NCBI RefSeq assembly: GCF_900104675.1
Contig: NZ_LT629945.1
Coordinates: 315,001-379,000, forward strand
DNA length: 64,000 nucleotides
Reading direction: 5' to 3'
DNA from: Angelakisella massiliensis
Lineage (GTDB): Bacteria > Bacillota > Clostridia > Oscillospirales > Ruminococcaceae
This document shows, one piece after another, positions 1 to 8,391 of the stretch (positions are counted from its first letter, which is position 1; every line of letters begins with the position of its first letter). The notes below the pieces were generated by a model, which was given only the letters and a program-made list of their open reading frames with translations, was not told the origin of the DNA and ran no database searches. The translations under genes were made by a program, and so were the position numbers.

Positions 1-653
1 ACTGTAACTGTCACTGTTTGCGAAGGAACAGAACTGGTGCCGGGAGCAGGGCTGTGCTGATCAGTTCCTGGGGAAAGAACCGTATAATGATAATTATGCG
101 TTCCCACCTTGGCATCCTTAACAGTCAAAGGGTTTTCACTGCCCAGTAAAGTTTCTCCCTCATACCATTGGATGAGCACAGATTCATTTTTGTAATTATA
201 AGCGTTGGCTGTCAGAGTAAATGCTTCCCCCTCTGTAACAGCAGTTGAGGAAACGGTGATTCCTGCGGCAACAGGCTGAGAGGGAGAAATCCATGTGGTA
301 ATGCCCGTTGTGTTGCCTGCGGAAGAAATGGTTACAACATTTTCCGGTTCTGTTGTATATGAAATGGCAATTTTACCCTCTGCCACAGTTGGCACAGCCC
401 CTGGCGCTTCGCTCAGATCCAAAACCACATAATCCTCGGCATTATTAAAGTTTTGGATTGCAAGGGTCTTGCTCTCGGAAATGCTGGCTGGAACCTTGTA
501 ATAAAACAGGTCCGTTTCTCCCGGGGTTCCAGTCATCTGTTGAGGCGAAACTGCACCTAAATCCACTTTGGCGGCCAAAGCCGTCACCGCCATACTCTGG
601 CAGATGAGCACCGCCGCGGCCAGCATCGCCAGCCCCTTACGCATTTTATTCAT
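1..653 (-). CDS. Secreted Ig-like domain protein, C-terminus cut by window edge
   Basis: The reading frame opens at an ATG ending at 653, preceded by a GGAGG ribosome site 8 bases away, and runs off the left edge without a stop, so about 217 residues are seen. The first 30 residues have a basic start (MNKMRKG), a hydrophobic core and an Ala-rich end typical of a Sec signal peptide. The rest is rich in Thr, Val, Ser and Gly. Residues from about 125 on (ITVSSTAVTEGEAFTLTA, then QWYEGETLLG) look like a bacterial Ig-like or PKD-type beta-sandwich. Probably an exported surface or adhesin-like protein; the exact family cannot be named from the visible part. No start alternatives are needed because the ribosome site fits this ATG. 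Confidence 0.7.
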   Translation of the reverse strand, partial: MNKMRKGLAMLAAAVLICQSMAVTALAAKVDLGAVSPQQMTGTPGETDLFYYKVPASISESKTLAIQNFNNAEDYVVLDLSEAPGAVPTVAEGKIAISYTTEPENVVTISSAGNTTGITTWISPSQPVAAGITVSSTAVTEGEAFTLTANAYNYKNESVLIQWYEGETLLGSENPLTVKDAKVGTHNYHYTVLSPGTDQHSPAPGTSSVPSQTVTVT

Positions 654-865
654 GGAAAAAGCCTCCTTTACTGCGGAATACCAGCTCTTTAGGGTCGTTC
701 ATCCATAATAACGAAATGAAACGCCATTTTATTGACAAGAATCCCTTCTTTTTTTTGTGAACTTTTTGTTTCCAGCTCACAAAAACTTTCTTTCCGCTCT
801 TCTGTCATAACAGTGGCAGAATTTCCGCTTTTTGCTGCGCATTTCTCCCAAAAAGACAAATTTTT

Positions 866-1561
866 TTATTGCAGGACAATGGGCACCCTTTTTGCCAAGG
901 TCACTTTTTCCGGTGTCACATGGCACTGCTGAGCCAGCAGCAGCACTCCCGCTTTCCTTGCCTCAGCCAAAGCCTTTCCAAATTCCGGCTGTGTGTCGTC
1001 ATTGGGACGAAATTCCCTCATCCCCTCCATCTGGATGACAAACACTACAGCGCATTGTTCTCCCTTTTCCGCTGCCCGGGTCAGTTCCCGAACATGGCGC
1101 AGTCCCCGAAGGGTTGGGGCATCGGGAAAACGGCAAAGCCCTCCCTCCTCCAAAGTTACGCCCTTCACTTCCAGCAGGGTCCTGCCGCCGTCAGCATCCC
1201 CGGCAACAAAGTCCAAACGGCTCTCCCCGAAGGTCACCTCCCTGCGGACGGACACAATTTTTCGCTCCGGCAGCTCAAGCGCTCCGTTTTCCAGACTTTC
1301 CGCCACAATACGGTTGGGCGCCTGGCTGTCGATGTTTACCAGCAGCCCATCCTTGTCCACCGTCACCAGGGTATAATGGGTTTTTCTCCCCGGTTCCGGA
1401 TGCCATGTCAGCCATACCCTGCGGCCTGGGATGAGCAGTTCCCCGCATCGGCCGGTATTGGGGACGTGGGCGATCACTTCTTCCCCCTCTACCAGACAAT
1501 GGGCAATAAAACGGTTTGGGCGACGCAAAAAAAGTCCTTCACGGACATTTTGGTAATACAT
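866..1561 (-). CDS. sfsA: SfsA family DNA-binding protein / nuclease-like
   Basis: The 231-residue product matches the SfsA (sugar fermentation stimulation) family over its full usual length. Visible family signatures are HVPNTGRCGELLIPG near residue 33, the central SRLDFVAG and LLEVKGVTLEE (about 112-140), and the FPDAPTLRGLRHVREL segment followed by a C-terminal EARKAGVLLLAQQCHV. E. coli SfsA was described as a DNA-binding regulator of maltose genes; the fold is nuclease-like (OB plus restriction-endonuclease-like core with the E-x-K of LEVK). AGGAGG lies 7 bases before the ATG. It stands alone, with no operon partner on either side. Biological role in Firmicutes is not well defined. Confidence 0.9.
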   Translation of the reverse strand: MYYQNVREGLFLRRPNRFIAHCLVEGEEVIAHVPNTGRCGELLIPGRRVWLTWHPEPGRKTHYTLVTVDKDGLLVNIDSQAPNRIVAESLENGALELPERKIVSVRREVTFGESRLDFVAGDADGGRTLLEVKGVTLEEGGLCRFPDAPTLRGLRHVRELTRAAEKGEQCAVVFVIQMEGMREFRPNDDTQPEFGKALAEARKAGVLLLAQQCHVTPEKVTLAKRVPIVLQ

Positions 1562-1970
1562 ATCATTTCCTCCTGCAGCGTGCTTTGGTGCTGGACAGTT
1601 TTCGCTGCCTCAAACAAGGAATGCTTTCCTGCTGCTTGTCTGTATCCCCCGAAAGTCTTTCATCCCTGTCAAAGCGCACCGTTTCCTCTGCTGTTGACTT
1701 GTGCCATATGACCTTTCACAACATGATCATCATGCGGGATGATCATCGCCCATACAGACAAGGGGCGGCTCCTTTCATATTTGGTTCCAGCCATAAAAAA
1801 TGATATCCCGCCGTTTTATTATAGCAGAGATCATTTTTCCGGAAAAGTATCCAGCTGTTTGAAGCCCTCTGACCACTGCGCCTGTGCCGGGGCCCATTCA
1901 CACAATGCTTCTGAAAAAATAATATGGTTGTGAGCGAAGGCTCAATTATAAAACAAGGAGTTTTGTCACT
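1562..1970. other. Intergenic region, no gene seen
   Basis: Short open frames here have no ribosome sites and no recognisable protein features. The region must hold the divergent promoters for sfsA (minus) and the small gene at 1971 (plus), but I could not pick convincing -35/-10 pairs. Confidence 0.4.
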
Positions 1971-2267
1971 ATGGGAATGCCAGTTATCACCGCCAGCGCA
2001 ACTACCAGAACCCAAGCCATTACCGATATTATCCAATCCATCGCTCTTCAGGAAACCGCTCTGTCCCACATTCTCAACGCAGAAGGAGAAAAAATCCAAA
2101 AAATGGTCGCCTTGCCGGACGTGACCCCTGAAGTGCTTCTGGCCACCAACAAATCCGTGGAATCCATGGTCAACGCTGTGTCCAGACTGGAAATGATCCT
2201 TCAGTCCAAGCTCTCCGTCTTTGACGGCTGCCTGTGCGATAACGCTTCCGCTGATTCTGCTCAGTAA
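1971..2267 (+). CDS. Small protein, paralog of the tail of the next gene's product
   Basis: A 98-residue protein starting at an ATG with AAGGAG 10 bases upstream. Residues from about 14 onward (TQAITDIIQSIALQETALSH, then ILNAEGEKIQK) align closely with the last 82 residues of the neighbouring choice-of-anchor A protein (QAVTDLFESVALQQAALAH, ILNAEGEKVQK), down to a shared end FDGCLCD / FDSCICD. It therefore consists of little more than this alpha-helical tail domain. Similar tails occur, as I recall them, at the ends of collagen-like and other low-complexity surface proteins of Clostridia. It could co-assemble with the larger protein. No signal peptide is visible. Function is unknown. Confidence 0.75.
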   Translation: MGMPVITASATTRTQAITDIIQSIALQETALSHILNAEGEKIQKMVALPDVTPEVLLATNKSVESMVNAVSRLEMILQSKLSVFDGCLCDNASADSAQ

Positions 2268-2409
2268 AGGGAACACTTTCCGCCTTTTCAGATGTGGCTG
2301 CCGCATTTGAATGAAGCGTTTTCAAGATCATGCCATAAAGCCAATGGCGTATGCCGCTTTTATGGCTTTAAAGCTGAGGGATGCCTAAAATCAGGTATCA
2401 ATGTTCTGG

Positions 2410-2440
2410 GCGGGGCTTCCCTGTGGGAGTCCCGCTTTTT
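2410..2440 (+). terminator. Rho-independent terminator after the 98-residue gene
   Basis: A GC-rich stem (GCGGGGCTTCCC with GGGAGTCCCGC, loop TGT) is followed directly by TTTTT. It separates the small paralog gene from the choice-of-anchor A gene, so the two are probably transcribed separately. Confidence 0.8.
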
Positions 2441-2512
2441 CTAAAAAACCTCCGGACAATATGAATTTTCTGTCGGGAGAAATGTCTATGACACAATCAA
2501 GGAGGACAAAAT

Positions 2513-3916
2513 ATGGCGATCAATTTTGGCCTTGCCAATAACTATAATGTATTTGTATTCGGTAATTTGAGCCTGAGCAATACAGATGCAGAAGGCCGGG
2601 TAGCGGTAGGCGACAACGCGGTTTTAAGCAACTATGGTATCGGCGCAAATATCACTCCCCTGCCTCCGGCAAACACCGATCCTTCCTTTGTGGTGGGGGG
2701 CGACGTCAATGTAACCGCGGGTTCCAACGCCAGCGGCAATACGGTGATCAGCCCCACCAGCACGATTGTCAACTATACTATGGGCAACCCCAACGGTGCC
2801 CTCATCACCGGTACTCCCATTGACTTTTCGGAAGCGGAACGATATTTAAAATGCGCTTCTGCGTTTTGGAACGGACTGGCGGAAAACGGAACCGGCGAAG
2901 TGGTGTTCAACCAGCTCAATCTCATCGGCACCAACGAGGCTTTGAATGTTTTCCGTTTTGACAGCGGCAACATTTACGGCACCGGCCTCTCCCTCAACCA
3001 ACTCAATGGAATCAATATCATCGCCCCCATCGGCTCCACTATTCTGATCAACGTACTGGGGACAAATATTCAGTACGGCAGCTATCAGATCTTCCGCAAT
3101 GGTGTGGCCGCATCCAGAACAAACGCAAGAAGCATCCTCTGGAACTATCCCCAGGCACTCACCTGGTCCAACAGCACTACCGCCATTTATGGTTCTGTGC
3201 TGGCCCCGTATGCAGCGGCTGTCACTACCTTCAGCCAGATCAACGGCAACATCATGTTTGACAGCTATACCGGCAACGCTGAAAGCCACAATGAGCTGTT
3301 TGTGGGCGAATTACCGGATCCTACAGTTTGTCTGCTGAGCACTACCAGTACTACCAGCTCCAGTACTACTACCAGTTCCAGCACCACTACCAGCTCCAGT
3401 ACCACTACCAGTTCCAGCACCACCACCGGTTCCAGTACCACTACCAGCTCCAGCATCACCACCAGTTCCAGTACCACCACCAGTTCCAGCACTACTACCA
3501 GCTCCAGCACCACCACCAGCTCCAGCACCACCACCAGTTCCAGCACTACCACCAGTTCCAGCACTACCACCAGTTCCAGCACTACTACCAGCTCCAGCAC
3601 CACCACAACATCCACCACAACATCTTCCACATCCACCACAACTACAACCACCGTCGCCCCTGTACCCCGCAGTCAGGCGGTGACAGATCTGTTTGAATCT
3701 GTGGCGCTGCAGCAGGCGGCGCTTGCTCACATTCTCAACGCGGAGGGGGAAAAAGTGCAGAAGATCTTGTCTTTTACAGAAATTTCCCCTGATACCGTTC
3801 TGAAAACAAACCAATCTGTGGAGTCCATGATCAACTCCATCGCCAATCTGGAAACTGTTCTGAAGCAAAAAATAGAGTTGTTCGATTCCTGTATCTGTGA
3901 CAGCAAGGACCAATAA
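2513..3916 (+). CDS. Choice-of-anchor A family surface protein with Ser/Thr repeat stalk
   Basis: 467 residues; AGGAGG is 7 bases before the ATG. Residues 1 to about 270 form a choice-of-anchor A domain, opening with FGLANNYNVFVFGNLSLSN and EGRVAVGDNA, both diagnostic of that family. Residues about 276-382 are almost only Ser and Thr in SSSTTT units, a mucin-like stalk suited to O-glycosylation. Residues about 386-467 are a helical tail shared with the protein encoded just upstream. No N-terminal signal peptide, LPXTG motif or membrane helix is visible, so the anchoring mode is unknown; a spore-surface location is possible but is inference. The glycosyltransferase gene 95 bases downstream could modify the stalk. 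Confidence 0.85.
   Translation: MAINFGLANNYNVFVFGNLSLSNTDAEGRVAVGDNAVLSNYGIGANITPLPPANTDPSFVVGGDVNVTAGSNASGNTVISPTSTIVNYTMGNPNGALITGTPIDFSEAERYLKCASAFWNGLAENGTGEVVFNQLNLIGTNEALNVFRFDSGNIYGTGLSLNQLNGINIIAPIGSTILINVLGTNIQYGSYQIFRNGVAASRTNARSILWNYPQALTWSNSTTAIYGSVLAPYAAAVTTFSQINGNIMFDSYTGNAESHNELFVGELPDPTVCLLSTTSTTSSSTTTSSSTTTSSSTTTSSSTTTGSSTTTSSSITTSSSTTTSSSTTTSSSTTTSSSTTTSSSTTTSSSTTTSSSTTTSSSTTTTSTTTSSTSTTTTTTVAPVPRSQAVTDLFESVALQQAALAHILNAEGEKVQKILSFTEISPDTVLKTNQSVESMINSIANLETVLKQKIELFDSCICDSKDQ
3340..3654 (+). repeat. 18-bp tandem coding repeat (SSSTTT units)
   Basis: Around fifteen 18-bp units built on the theme ACCACTACCAGCTCCAGC run in frame inside the choice-of-anchor A gene. Units differ mainly at third codon positions, with one Gly and one Ile substitution. 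Such repeats change length easily by slippage or recombination, so stalk length may vary between strains. Confidence 0.9.
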
Positions 3917-3951
3917 GCGCAGGGATTTGAAGAACCTGTTATAAACGGTGT

Positions 3952-3983
3952 TTCCGGCGGGACGCGTCTCTGTCTCGCCGGAA
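3952..3983 (+). other. Strong intergenic hairpin without T-run
   Basis: TTCCGGCG...GAC pairs with GTC...CGCCGGAA around a short loop, between the choice-of-anchor A gene and the glycosyltransferase gene. No T-run follows, so this is more likely an mRNA stability or processing element than a terminator; partial termination cannot be excluded. Confidence 0.5.
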
Positions 3984-4010
3984 GCACCAGAAAAGAAATG
4001 AGGGTTTTTG

Positions 4011-5300
4011 ATGAAGGTTGCGGTATTGACCATGTTTTGCGGACTGTCCAGCACATATTCATTGGTAAATGTTGTGGCAGATCAGATTGAAATGCTGCTG
4101 CGTGCCAACATACAGGTAAAGGTTTTGGTCAGCGAAACCTGCCCCGACCAAGAAAGGAAAGGCATTTTTGCCGACAAACGGATTGAGTGGGTCAAAATCA
4201 TCAATACATACAAAGGCGCCAATATCACCTGGCATGACTATTCCAGCGGCACGGGAAAAGTGCATGAAACTTTTTTTGAGGAAGCGGAACTGATCGCGGC
4301 GGATTTTGTACATCACCTGAAGGATGTGGATGTATGTATCCTCCATGATATCCTGTACCAAGGGTGGCATTTGATCCATAATATCGCTATCCGTACCGCC
4401 CAGAAGGAGCTTCCCCACCTGCGCTTTCTGGCATTCACCCATTCATTGCCTCTCAACCGTCCCATGGAGCTGGAGCATCCTTTTTCCGCCCGATACACCC
4501 CCATGCCCCGGACCACATTCGTTTATCCCACTTACTCCGGCCTTGGAGCTCTGGCCAGGCAATACGATGTTCCCCTGGGCCGATGCGCTGTGGTATACAA
4601 CACCCTGCCTCTGCTGGAATCCATGGGTGAAGATGTGCGCCGTGCAGCGGAAAACATTGATTTGATGAAGGCGGAAATTCTCATCGTTTATCCTGCCAGA
4701 CTGACCACCGGAAAACGGTTTGAAAAGGTAGCGGCACTGGCGGGAGCCATCAAAAGCAAGGGAGAAAAGAACACCAAGGTCATTTTCTGTGATTTTCCCA
4801 GCGCTGACATCCCCGTTTCTGTTTATAAAGGAATGGTACGGATGGAAGGAAAGCGATACGGCCTTGGTGATGAGGATATGCTATTTACATCCGATATCGG
4901 ATATCCCCAAGGGTTTCCCAGACAGGGGATCTTTGAGCTGTTTACATTGTCCAACCTGTTCATCTGCCCCTCTTACTCTGAATCTTTCGGGCTGACTGTG
5001 CTGGAAGCAGGCAGCCGGGGAAATTTTCTGGTTCTCAACGAAGCGGTACCCGCCCTCAAGGAACTGGGGGAAGCGCTGGGAGCCTATCTGATGCGCTGGG
5101 ACGCCAGAAATTTCGGTTATGATACCCATGAAAAGTACCTTCCCTCAGAAAGGGCTTATTATGAAGACCATGGAGCAAACATCGTCAACCTTATGCGGGA
5201 GGACCAGGGCATCAACGCCAAAACCATCATCCGAAGCCGTTACCACTCCCAATGGATCTTTGAAAATCAGCTGATGCCTCTGCTGGAAATGGGAAGATGA
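4011..5300 (+). CDS. Glycosyltransferase, GT4-like (GT-B fold)
   Basis: 429 residues from the ATG at 4011 (AGGG six bases upstream; a TTG one codon earlier is less likely). The N-terminal half begins MKVAVLTMFCGLSSTYSLV, typical of a Rossmann-type acceptor domain. The C-terminal half has YPARLTTGKRF (about residue 228) and CPSYSESFGLTVLEAG (about 317-333), the nucleotide-sugar binding E-x7-E region of GT4 retaining transferases. No membrane helices are seen, so it is probably cytosolic. It lies directly downstream of the Ser/Thr-repeat surface protein on the same strand, which suggests that it glycosylates that stalk before or during export. The donor sugar cannot be told from sequence. Confidence 0.8.
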   Translation: MKVAVLTMFCGLSSTYSLVNVVADQIEMLLRANIQVKVLVSETCPDQERKGIFADKRIEWVKIINTYKGANITWHDYSSGTGKVHETFFEEAELIAADFVHHLKDVDVCILHDILYQGWHLIHNIAIRTAQKELPHLRFLAFTHSLPLNRPMELEHPFSARYTPMPRTTFVYPTYSGLGALARQYDVPLGRCAVVYNTLPLLESMGEDVRRAAENIDLMKAEILIVYPARLTTGKRFEKVAALAGAIKSKGEKNTKVIFCDFPSADIPVSVYKGMVRMEGKRYGLGDEDMLFTSDIGYPQGFPRQGIFELFTLSNLFICPSYSESFGLTVLEAGSRGNFLVLNEAVPALKELGEALGAYLMRWDARNFGYDTHEKYLPSERAYYEDHGANIVNLMREDQGINAKTIIRSRYHSQWIFENQLMPLLEMGR

Positions 5301-5400
5301 TGTTTTCATCCGTGGAAAAAAGTTCCGCAAGGAAAGCTTCCAGGCGTTTTTTTCCTTATTTCCCTAAGAAAACAAATAGGCAGATACCGCTTCGGGCATG

Positions 5401-5438
5401 AGAAAAGCCCCAAAGCGTCATGTAAGCGGCTTTGGGGC
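5401..5438 (-). terminator. Terminator of the cis-prenyltransferase gene
   Basis: GCCCCAAAGC and GCTTTGGGGC form a 10-bp stem; read on the minus strand it ends in TTTTC about 80 bases past the stop codon of the UppS-like gene. Confidence 0.7.
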
Positions 5439-5520
5439 CCTGCATTTCAGCAGTGCGGCGGCAGAATCAGCTATTTACTGAAAAAGACAGATCTTCCGGC
5501 TGTTTTCATGGCTGGCTCCA

Positions 5521-6162
5521 TCATCCCCCCAATGTGACATCCTGCTTCTGATACCACTGGAGCGCCTGGGAAAAATCCTCCGGCTGGAAATCCGGCCACA
5601 GCCGGTCCACCACATAGAAATCAGCGTAGACCGACTGCACCGGTAAAAAGCCAGACAGCCTCCTCATGCCTCCCCAGCGGATCACCAGATCCACTCTGGA
5701 GATATCCCAGGAACGAAGCTGGTGACAAATATTCCCCCGATGGTTTCCGGGTCTTTCCAGGTTGGCAAAATCCCATTCCCATCCGTAATTGACCAAAAGA
5801 TTCACCTTTATCCCGCCGCCGTTAAAGTCTGTGCGGACAGTATAGGGGATCAGTTCCTTTGGAAAAAGGGAGGCTGTCTGATCGCCTACCACCAAAAGGG
5901 ATACCGGTTGGGAAGTCATCAGCTGGACCGCGTCCACACAAGCTTTGGAAAAAGCCTCCACCTGCCGGGCGGGACGCTTGCAGTTATCTGTGGTAAAGCC
6001 GTAATAAGTGATTTCCGAAACACCGGCCTCCGACGCCAGCTTCAACAGATCCAACCCCGGCCTCAGCCCATGCTGGTAGCCTTCCTGCTTTCCCAAGCCC
6101 CTTTGAACCGCCCAGCGGCGATTGCCGTCAGGGATCACACCAATATGTTTCGGTATTCTCAC
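5521..6162 (-). CDS. Short cis-prenyltransferase (UppS-like)
   Basis: I place the start at the GTG ending at 6162, because AGGAGG lies 8 bases before it and the family's N-terminus (RIPKHIGVIPDGNRRWA) begins right there; a TTG at 6246 has no ribosome site. The 213-residue product is shorter than the usual 240-250. It keeps the catalytic Asp of DGNRRWA, YGFTTDNCKRP, VNLLVNYGWEWDF, the R-x(5)-R-x-S pattern of the isopentenyl-diphosphate site (IRWGGMRRLSGF) and LWPDF. The usual SGE and the glutamate of YSEFY are replaced (GGM, YADFY). It condenses isopentenyl diphosphate in cis; whether it makes undecaprenyl-PP or a shorter product is open. Confidence 0.8.
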   Translation of the reverse strand: MRIPKHIGVIPDGNRRWAVQRGLGKQEGYQHGLRPGLDLLKLASEAGVSEITYYGFTTDNCKRPARQVEAFSKACVDAVQLMTSQPVSLLVVGDQTASLFPKELIPYTVRTDFNGGGIKVNLLVNYGWEWDFANLERPGNHRGNICHQLRSWDISRVDLVIRWGGMRRLSGFLPVQSVYADFYVVDRLWPDFQPEDFSQALQWYQKQDVTLGG

Positions 6163-6428
6163 ACCATCACCCTCCTTTTTCAGTACCTTTGTAGTATCTG
6201 CCGGACCTTTGCCGCTATTCATCAGATAAGGGGCGGTATCGGTCAAGTTGACAAAAGGCAGGTATGGAACACCTGTTTACAGCCATCAAAAGCAAGGCAT
6301 TCCCCCAGCCATGACACGGAGAAAAAGAACCGCAATCCTGATACCGTTTGCATCAAAATTGCGGTTCTTCTTTTGGATAGCCGGTCCATTCAGCTTTGCT
6401 GGACGGGACTGCTTATTTTTGACATGGA

Positions 6429-6463
6429 AAAAGCCCGGAGTACATCTGACTCCGGGCTTTTTC
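6429..6463 (-). terminator. Terminator downstream of the tRNA-Ser pair
   Basis: CCCGGAGT and ACTCCGGG pair around a 7-base loop; on the minus strand the stem is followed by a T-rich tract. It lies three bases from the 3' end of tRNA-Ser(GCU). The A/T tracts on both sides mean it could act in both directions. Confidence 0.85.
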
Positions 6464-6465
6464 GT

Positions 6466-6556
6466 TGGCGGAGATGGAGAGATTCGAACTCTCGCGCCGG
6501 TTTCCCGACCTACGCCCTTAGCAGGGGCGCCTCGTCACCAACTTGAGTACATCTCC
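6466..6556 (-). tRNA. tRNA-Ser (anticodon GCU)
   Basis: Read on the minus strand, acceptor arm GGAGATG pairs with CATCTCC, the T-arm is GAGAGTTCGAATCTCTC, and the anticodon loop CTGCTAA gives GCU. A long variable arm (GGTCGGGAAACCGGC) is present, as expected for serine tRNAs. CCA is encoded at the 3' end. Confidence 0.95.
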
Positions 6557-6656
6557 AGATTGGTAATCGCCATCGACAGATTCTGTTGTTTGCTCCTGAA
6601 TTCCAGCCAGTTGTTCCCCTGCCCTCAGCGTAAACCGAACCGGTTATTGGTTTGGT

Positions 6657-6743
6657 TGGCGGAGAGGGTGGGATTCGAACCCACGGCCCTTTCGGGTCAC
6701 TGGTTTTCAAGACCAGCTCCTTAAACCGCTCGGACACCTCTCC
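6657..6743 (-). tRNA. tRNA-Ser (anticodon UGA)
   Basis: On the minus strand GGAGAGG pairs with CCTCTCC, the anticodon loop CTTGAAA gives UGA, the variable arm is GACCCGAAAGGGCC and the T-arm TGGGTTCGAATCCCA. CCA is encoded. It lies 100 bases upstream of the other tRNA-Ser, and both are probably one transcript. Confidence 0.95.
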
Positions 6744-6845
6744 ATCAAAGGCTTTCCAAGGCGCAACGAACTTTTGGTTCAAGTGCCCTATTATGATACC
6801 ACAATCTTCTCCGCCCGTCAATACCTCAAAAATGGATTTTTCTGT

Positions 6846-7961
6846 TTATACCCCCCGCGCCAAGGTGATATCCGTATAATAGTGAAGCAAAATTTCTTTA
6901 TAATCCGCTCCCTGGCGCGCCATATAGTCCGCACCGTTTTGAGAAAGCCCGGCTCCATGGCCATAACCCCGGACGTAAAAAACAAAGTTTTTTCCCTGGC
7001 GGCCCATGGTGAAGCTGGCGCTGCGCAGCCCCAGAAGCTGGCGCAGCTGATTGCCTGTGAGGGTTTTATTTCCCAGGCGGATGCGGGTCACATAGTCTGA
7101 GGGTGAGCGCTCCTCCTCTTCAAACCAGGTTTCGTCGTTGGGCAGCAGTGTGATGCCCTGGGCTTCCGCCTTCTGGCGGATCTCTTCCGGCGTGAGAACG
7201 GTGGTGCTTTTATAATCCTCCGCCAACACATCCCAGCCGCTGTCCACCGGCTGTAAATACGGCAGCGGACCGTCCCAAATATTTTCCGCTCCCTCCGTCA
7301 TACCGGCGCTGATGGCATGATAGGCCGCCGCTATGGGTTCTCCTTCCCACAGCATCACTGTGCGGGACGCCTCCTGTGCCGCCTCGCAGATCTTTTCCCA
7401 GGCATAATCAGCCCGGTCCCCATAAAATTCCCGGGCCGCCTCTTCGGTCATATATCCCAAACGGTTGGAAGGGTCGGCAGAGAAATCCGCGCCCTTGAGA
7501 TTGGGGTCAGGGTTCTGCTGCTGCTGGAGATGATGCCACAGGGCATAGCTGAGAGCAGCGCTCCCCTGCGCCTTGAGCGCCTCCGTGTGATAATCCACCG
7601 GCATTTCCGCCGCGATCGCTCCCCGGACATACTCTTCCACCGGTACGACCGCCACCTCGCCTGTGGTCTCGTCCAAAATTTTAAAAGAGGTGACGCCCAT
7701 CTCATACTCCGGAAGCTCCTCCTCTCCCAGCATCGCTGAAGCCGCCGCTGCCTGAGAAGAGGAAGGAAGCTCCTGCTGAGAGTTTTCCTCCTCTTCCGGC
7801 TGCGTCTGCTGCACATTTGCCACCACGGAAGATGATGGAGAAAGCATTTGAGGCGAATCCGGCGCTATGCCGAAGCCTTCACCCGTACCCAGTACCACCG
7901 CTATAGGAATCACCAAAATGGATGCTCCCGTCATCATCAGCATCAAAAGGTCACCTTTCAT
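6846..7961 (-). CDS. spoIID: Stage II sporulation protein D
   Basis: 371 residues with one N-terminal membrane segment (about 6-27), a Gln/Glu/Ser-rich linker to about residue 85 and a SpoIID domain from about 90 to the end. Family signatures are VEEYVRGAIAAEMP, ALKAQGSAALSYAL, AISAGMTEGAENIW and the C-terminal RGYGHGAGLSQNGADYMA. SpoIID is a membrane-anchored lytic transglycosylase that, with SpoIIP and SpoIIM, degrades septal peptidoglycan so that the mother cell can engulf the forespore. The candidate catalytic Glu is in AAEMP. Its presence is the best evidence that this organism sporulates. No partner gene adjoins it. Confidence 0.9.
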   Translation of the reverse strand: MKGDLLMLMMTGASILVIPIAVVLGTGEGFGIAPDSPQMLSPSSSVVANVQQTQPEEEENSQQELPSSSQAAAASAMLGEEELPEYEMGVTSFKILDETTGEVAVVPVEEYVRGAIAAEMPVDYHTEALKAQGSAALSYALWHHLQQQQNPDPNLKGADFSADPSNRLGYMTEEAAREFYGDRADYAWEKICEAAQEASRTVMLWEGEPIAAAYHAISAGMTEGAENIWDGPLPYLQPVDSGWDVLAEDYKSTTVLTPEEIRQKAEAQGITLLPNDETWFEEEERSPSDYVTRIRLGNKTLTGNQLRQLLGLRSASFTMGRQGKNFVFYVRGYGHGAGLSQNGADYMARQGADYKEILLHYYTDITLARGV

Positions 7962-8285
7962 CTCTCCGCTCCTTTCCGCCCAGCCTGTCCATACCGGGCC
8001 GTCCGTCCTTGGGGCGGCTCTGCCGCCAATTTCAGTCTATGCGGATATGGGAAAGAACAGAACCGATTTCTGGAGAAGATGAAAAAAACCACATCCAGCT
8101 GCATTCCTCCCTCTGCCGCTGCCATCCTTCCCATTGACGCAAAACTCAAAGGGAAGAACCAGTCCGGGAAATCCGCTTCTTTGGCCGGTCCTTTTTGATG
8201 CAGAACATACAGGTTTTGAAGAAATATTTCATTTTTCACTTGATCAAAGCATCCCCGTCAGCATTCCTATCAGCTGGGAGTATTC

Positions 8286-8314
8286 TTGTGTTATAAAGCA
8301 TTTTATGGTATAAT
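8286..8314 (+). promoter_or_regulatory. Predicted SigA promoter for the LysR gene at 8392
   Basis: TTGTGT and TATAAT are separated by exactly 17 bases, 78 bases before the start codon. The rest of the 430-base interval between spoIID and this gene shows no other gene. Confidence 0.6.
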
Positions 8315-8391
8315 TTGTATAAATAGTGCATATAAAGTCATCTTATTCGCTTAGTTTTGAGTAATATAAATAAAGGGAGGCTGGGCTTTTT

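Noticed and set aside
3340-3654. Short regular repeats that could suggest a CRISPR array
   Set aside because: Units are contiguous, 18 bp, in frame and encode SSSTTT; there are no unique spacers and no cas genes nearby.
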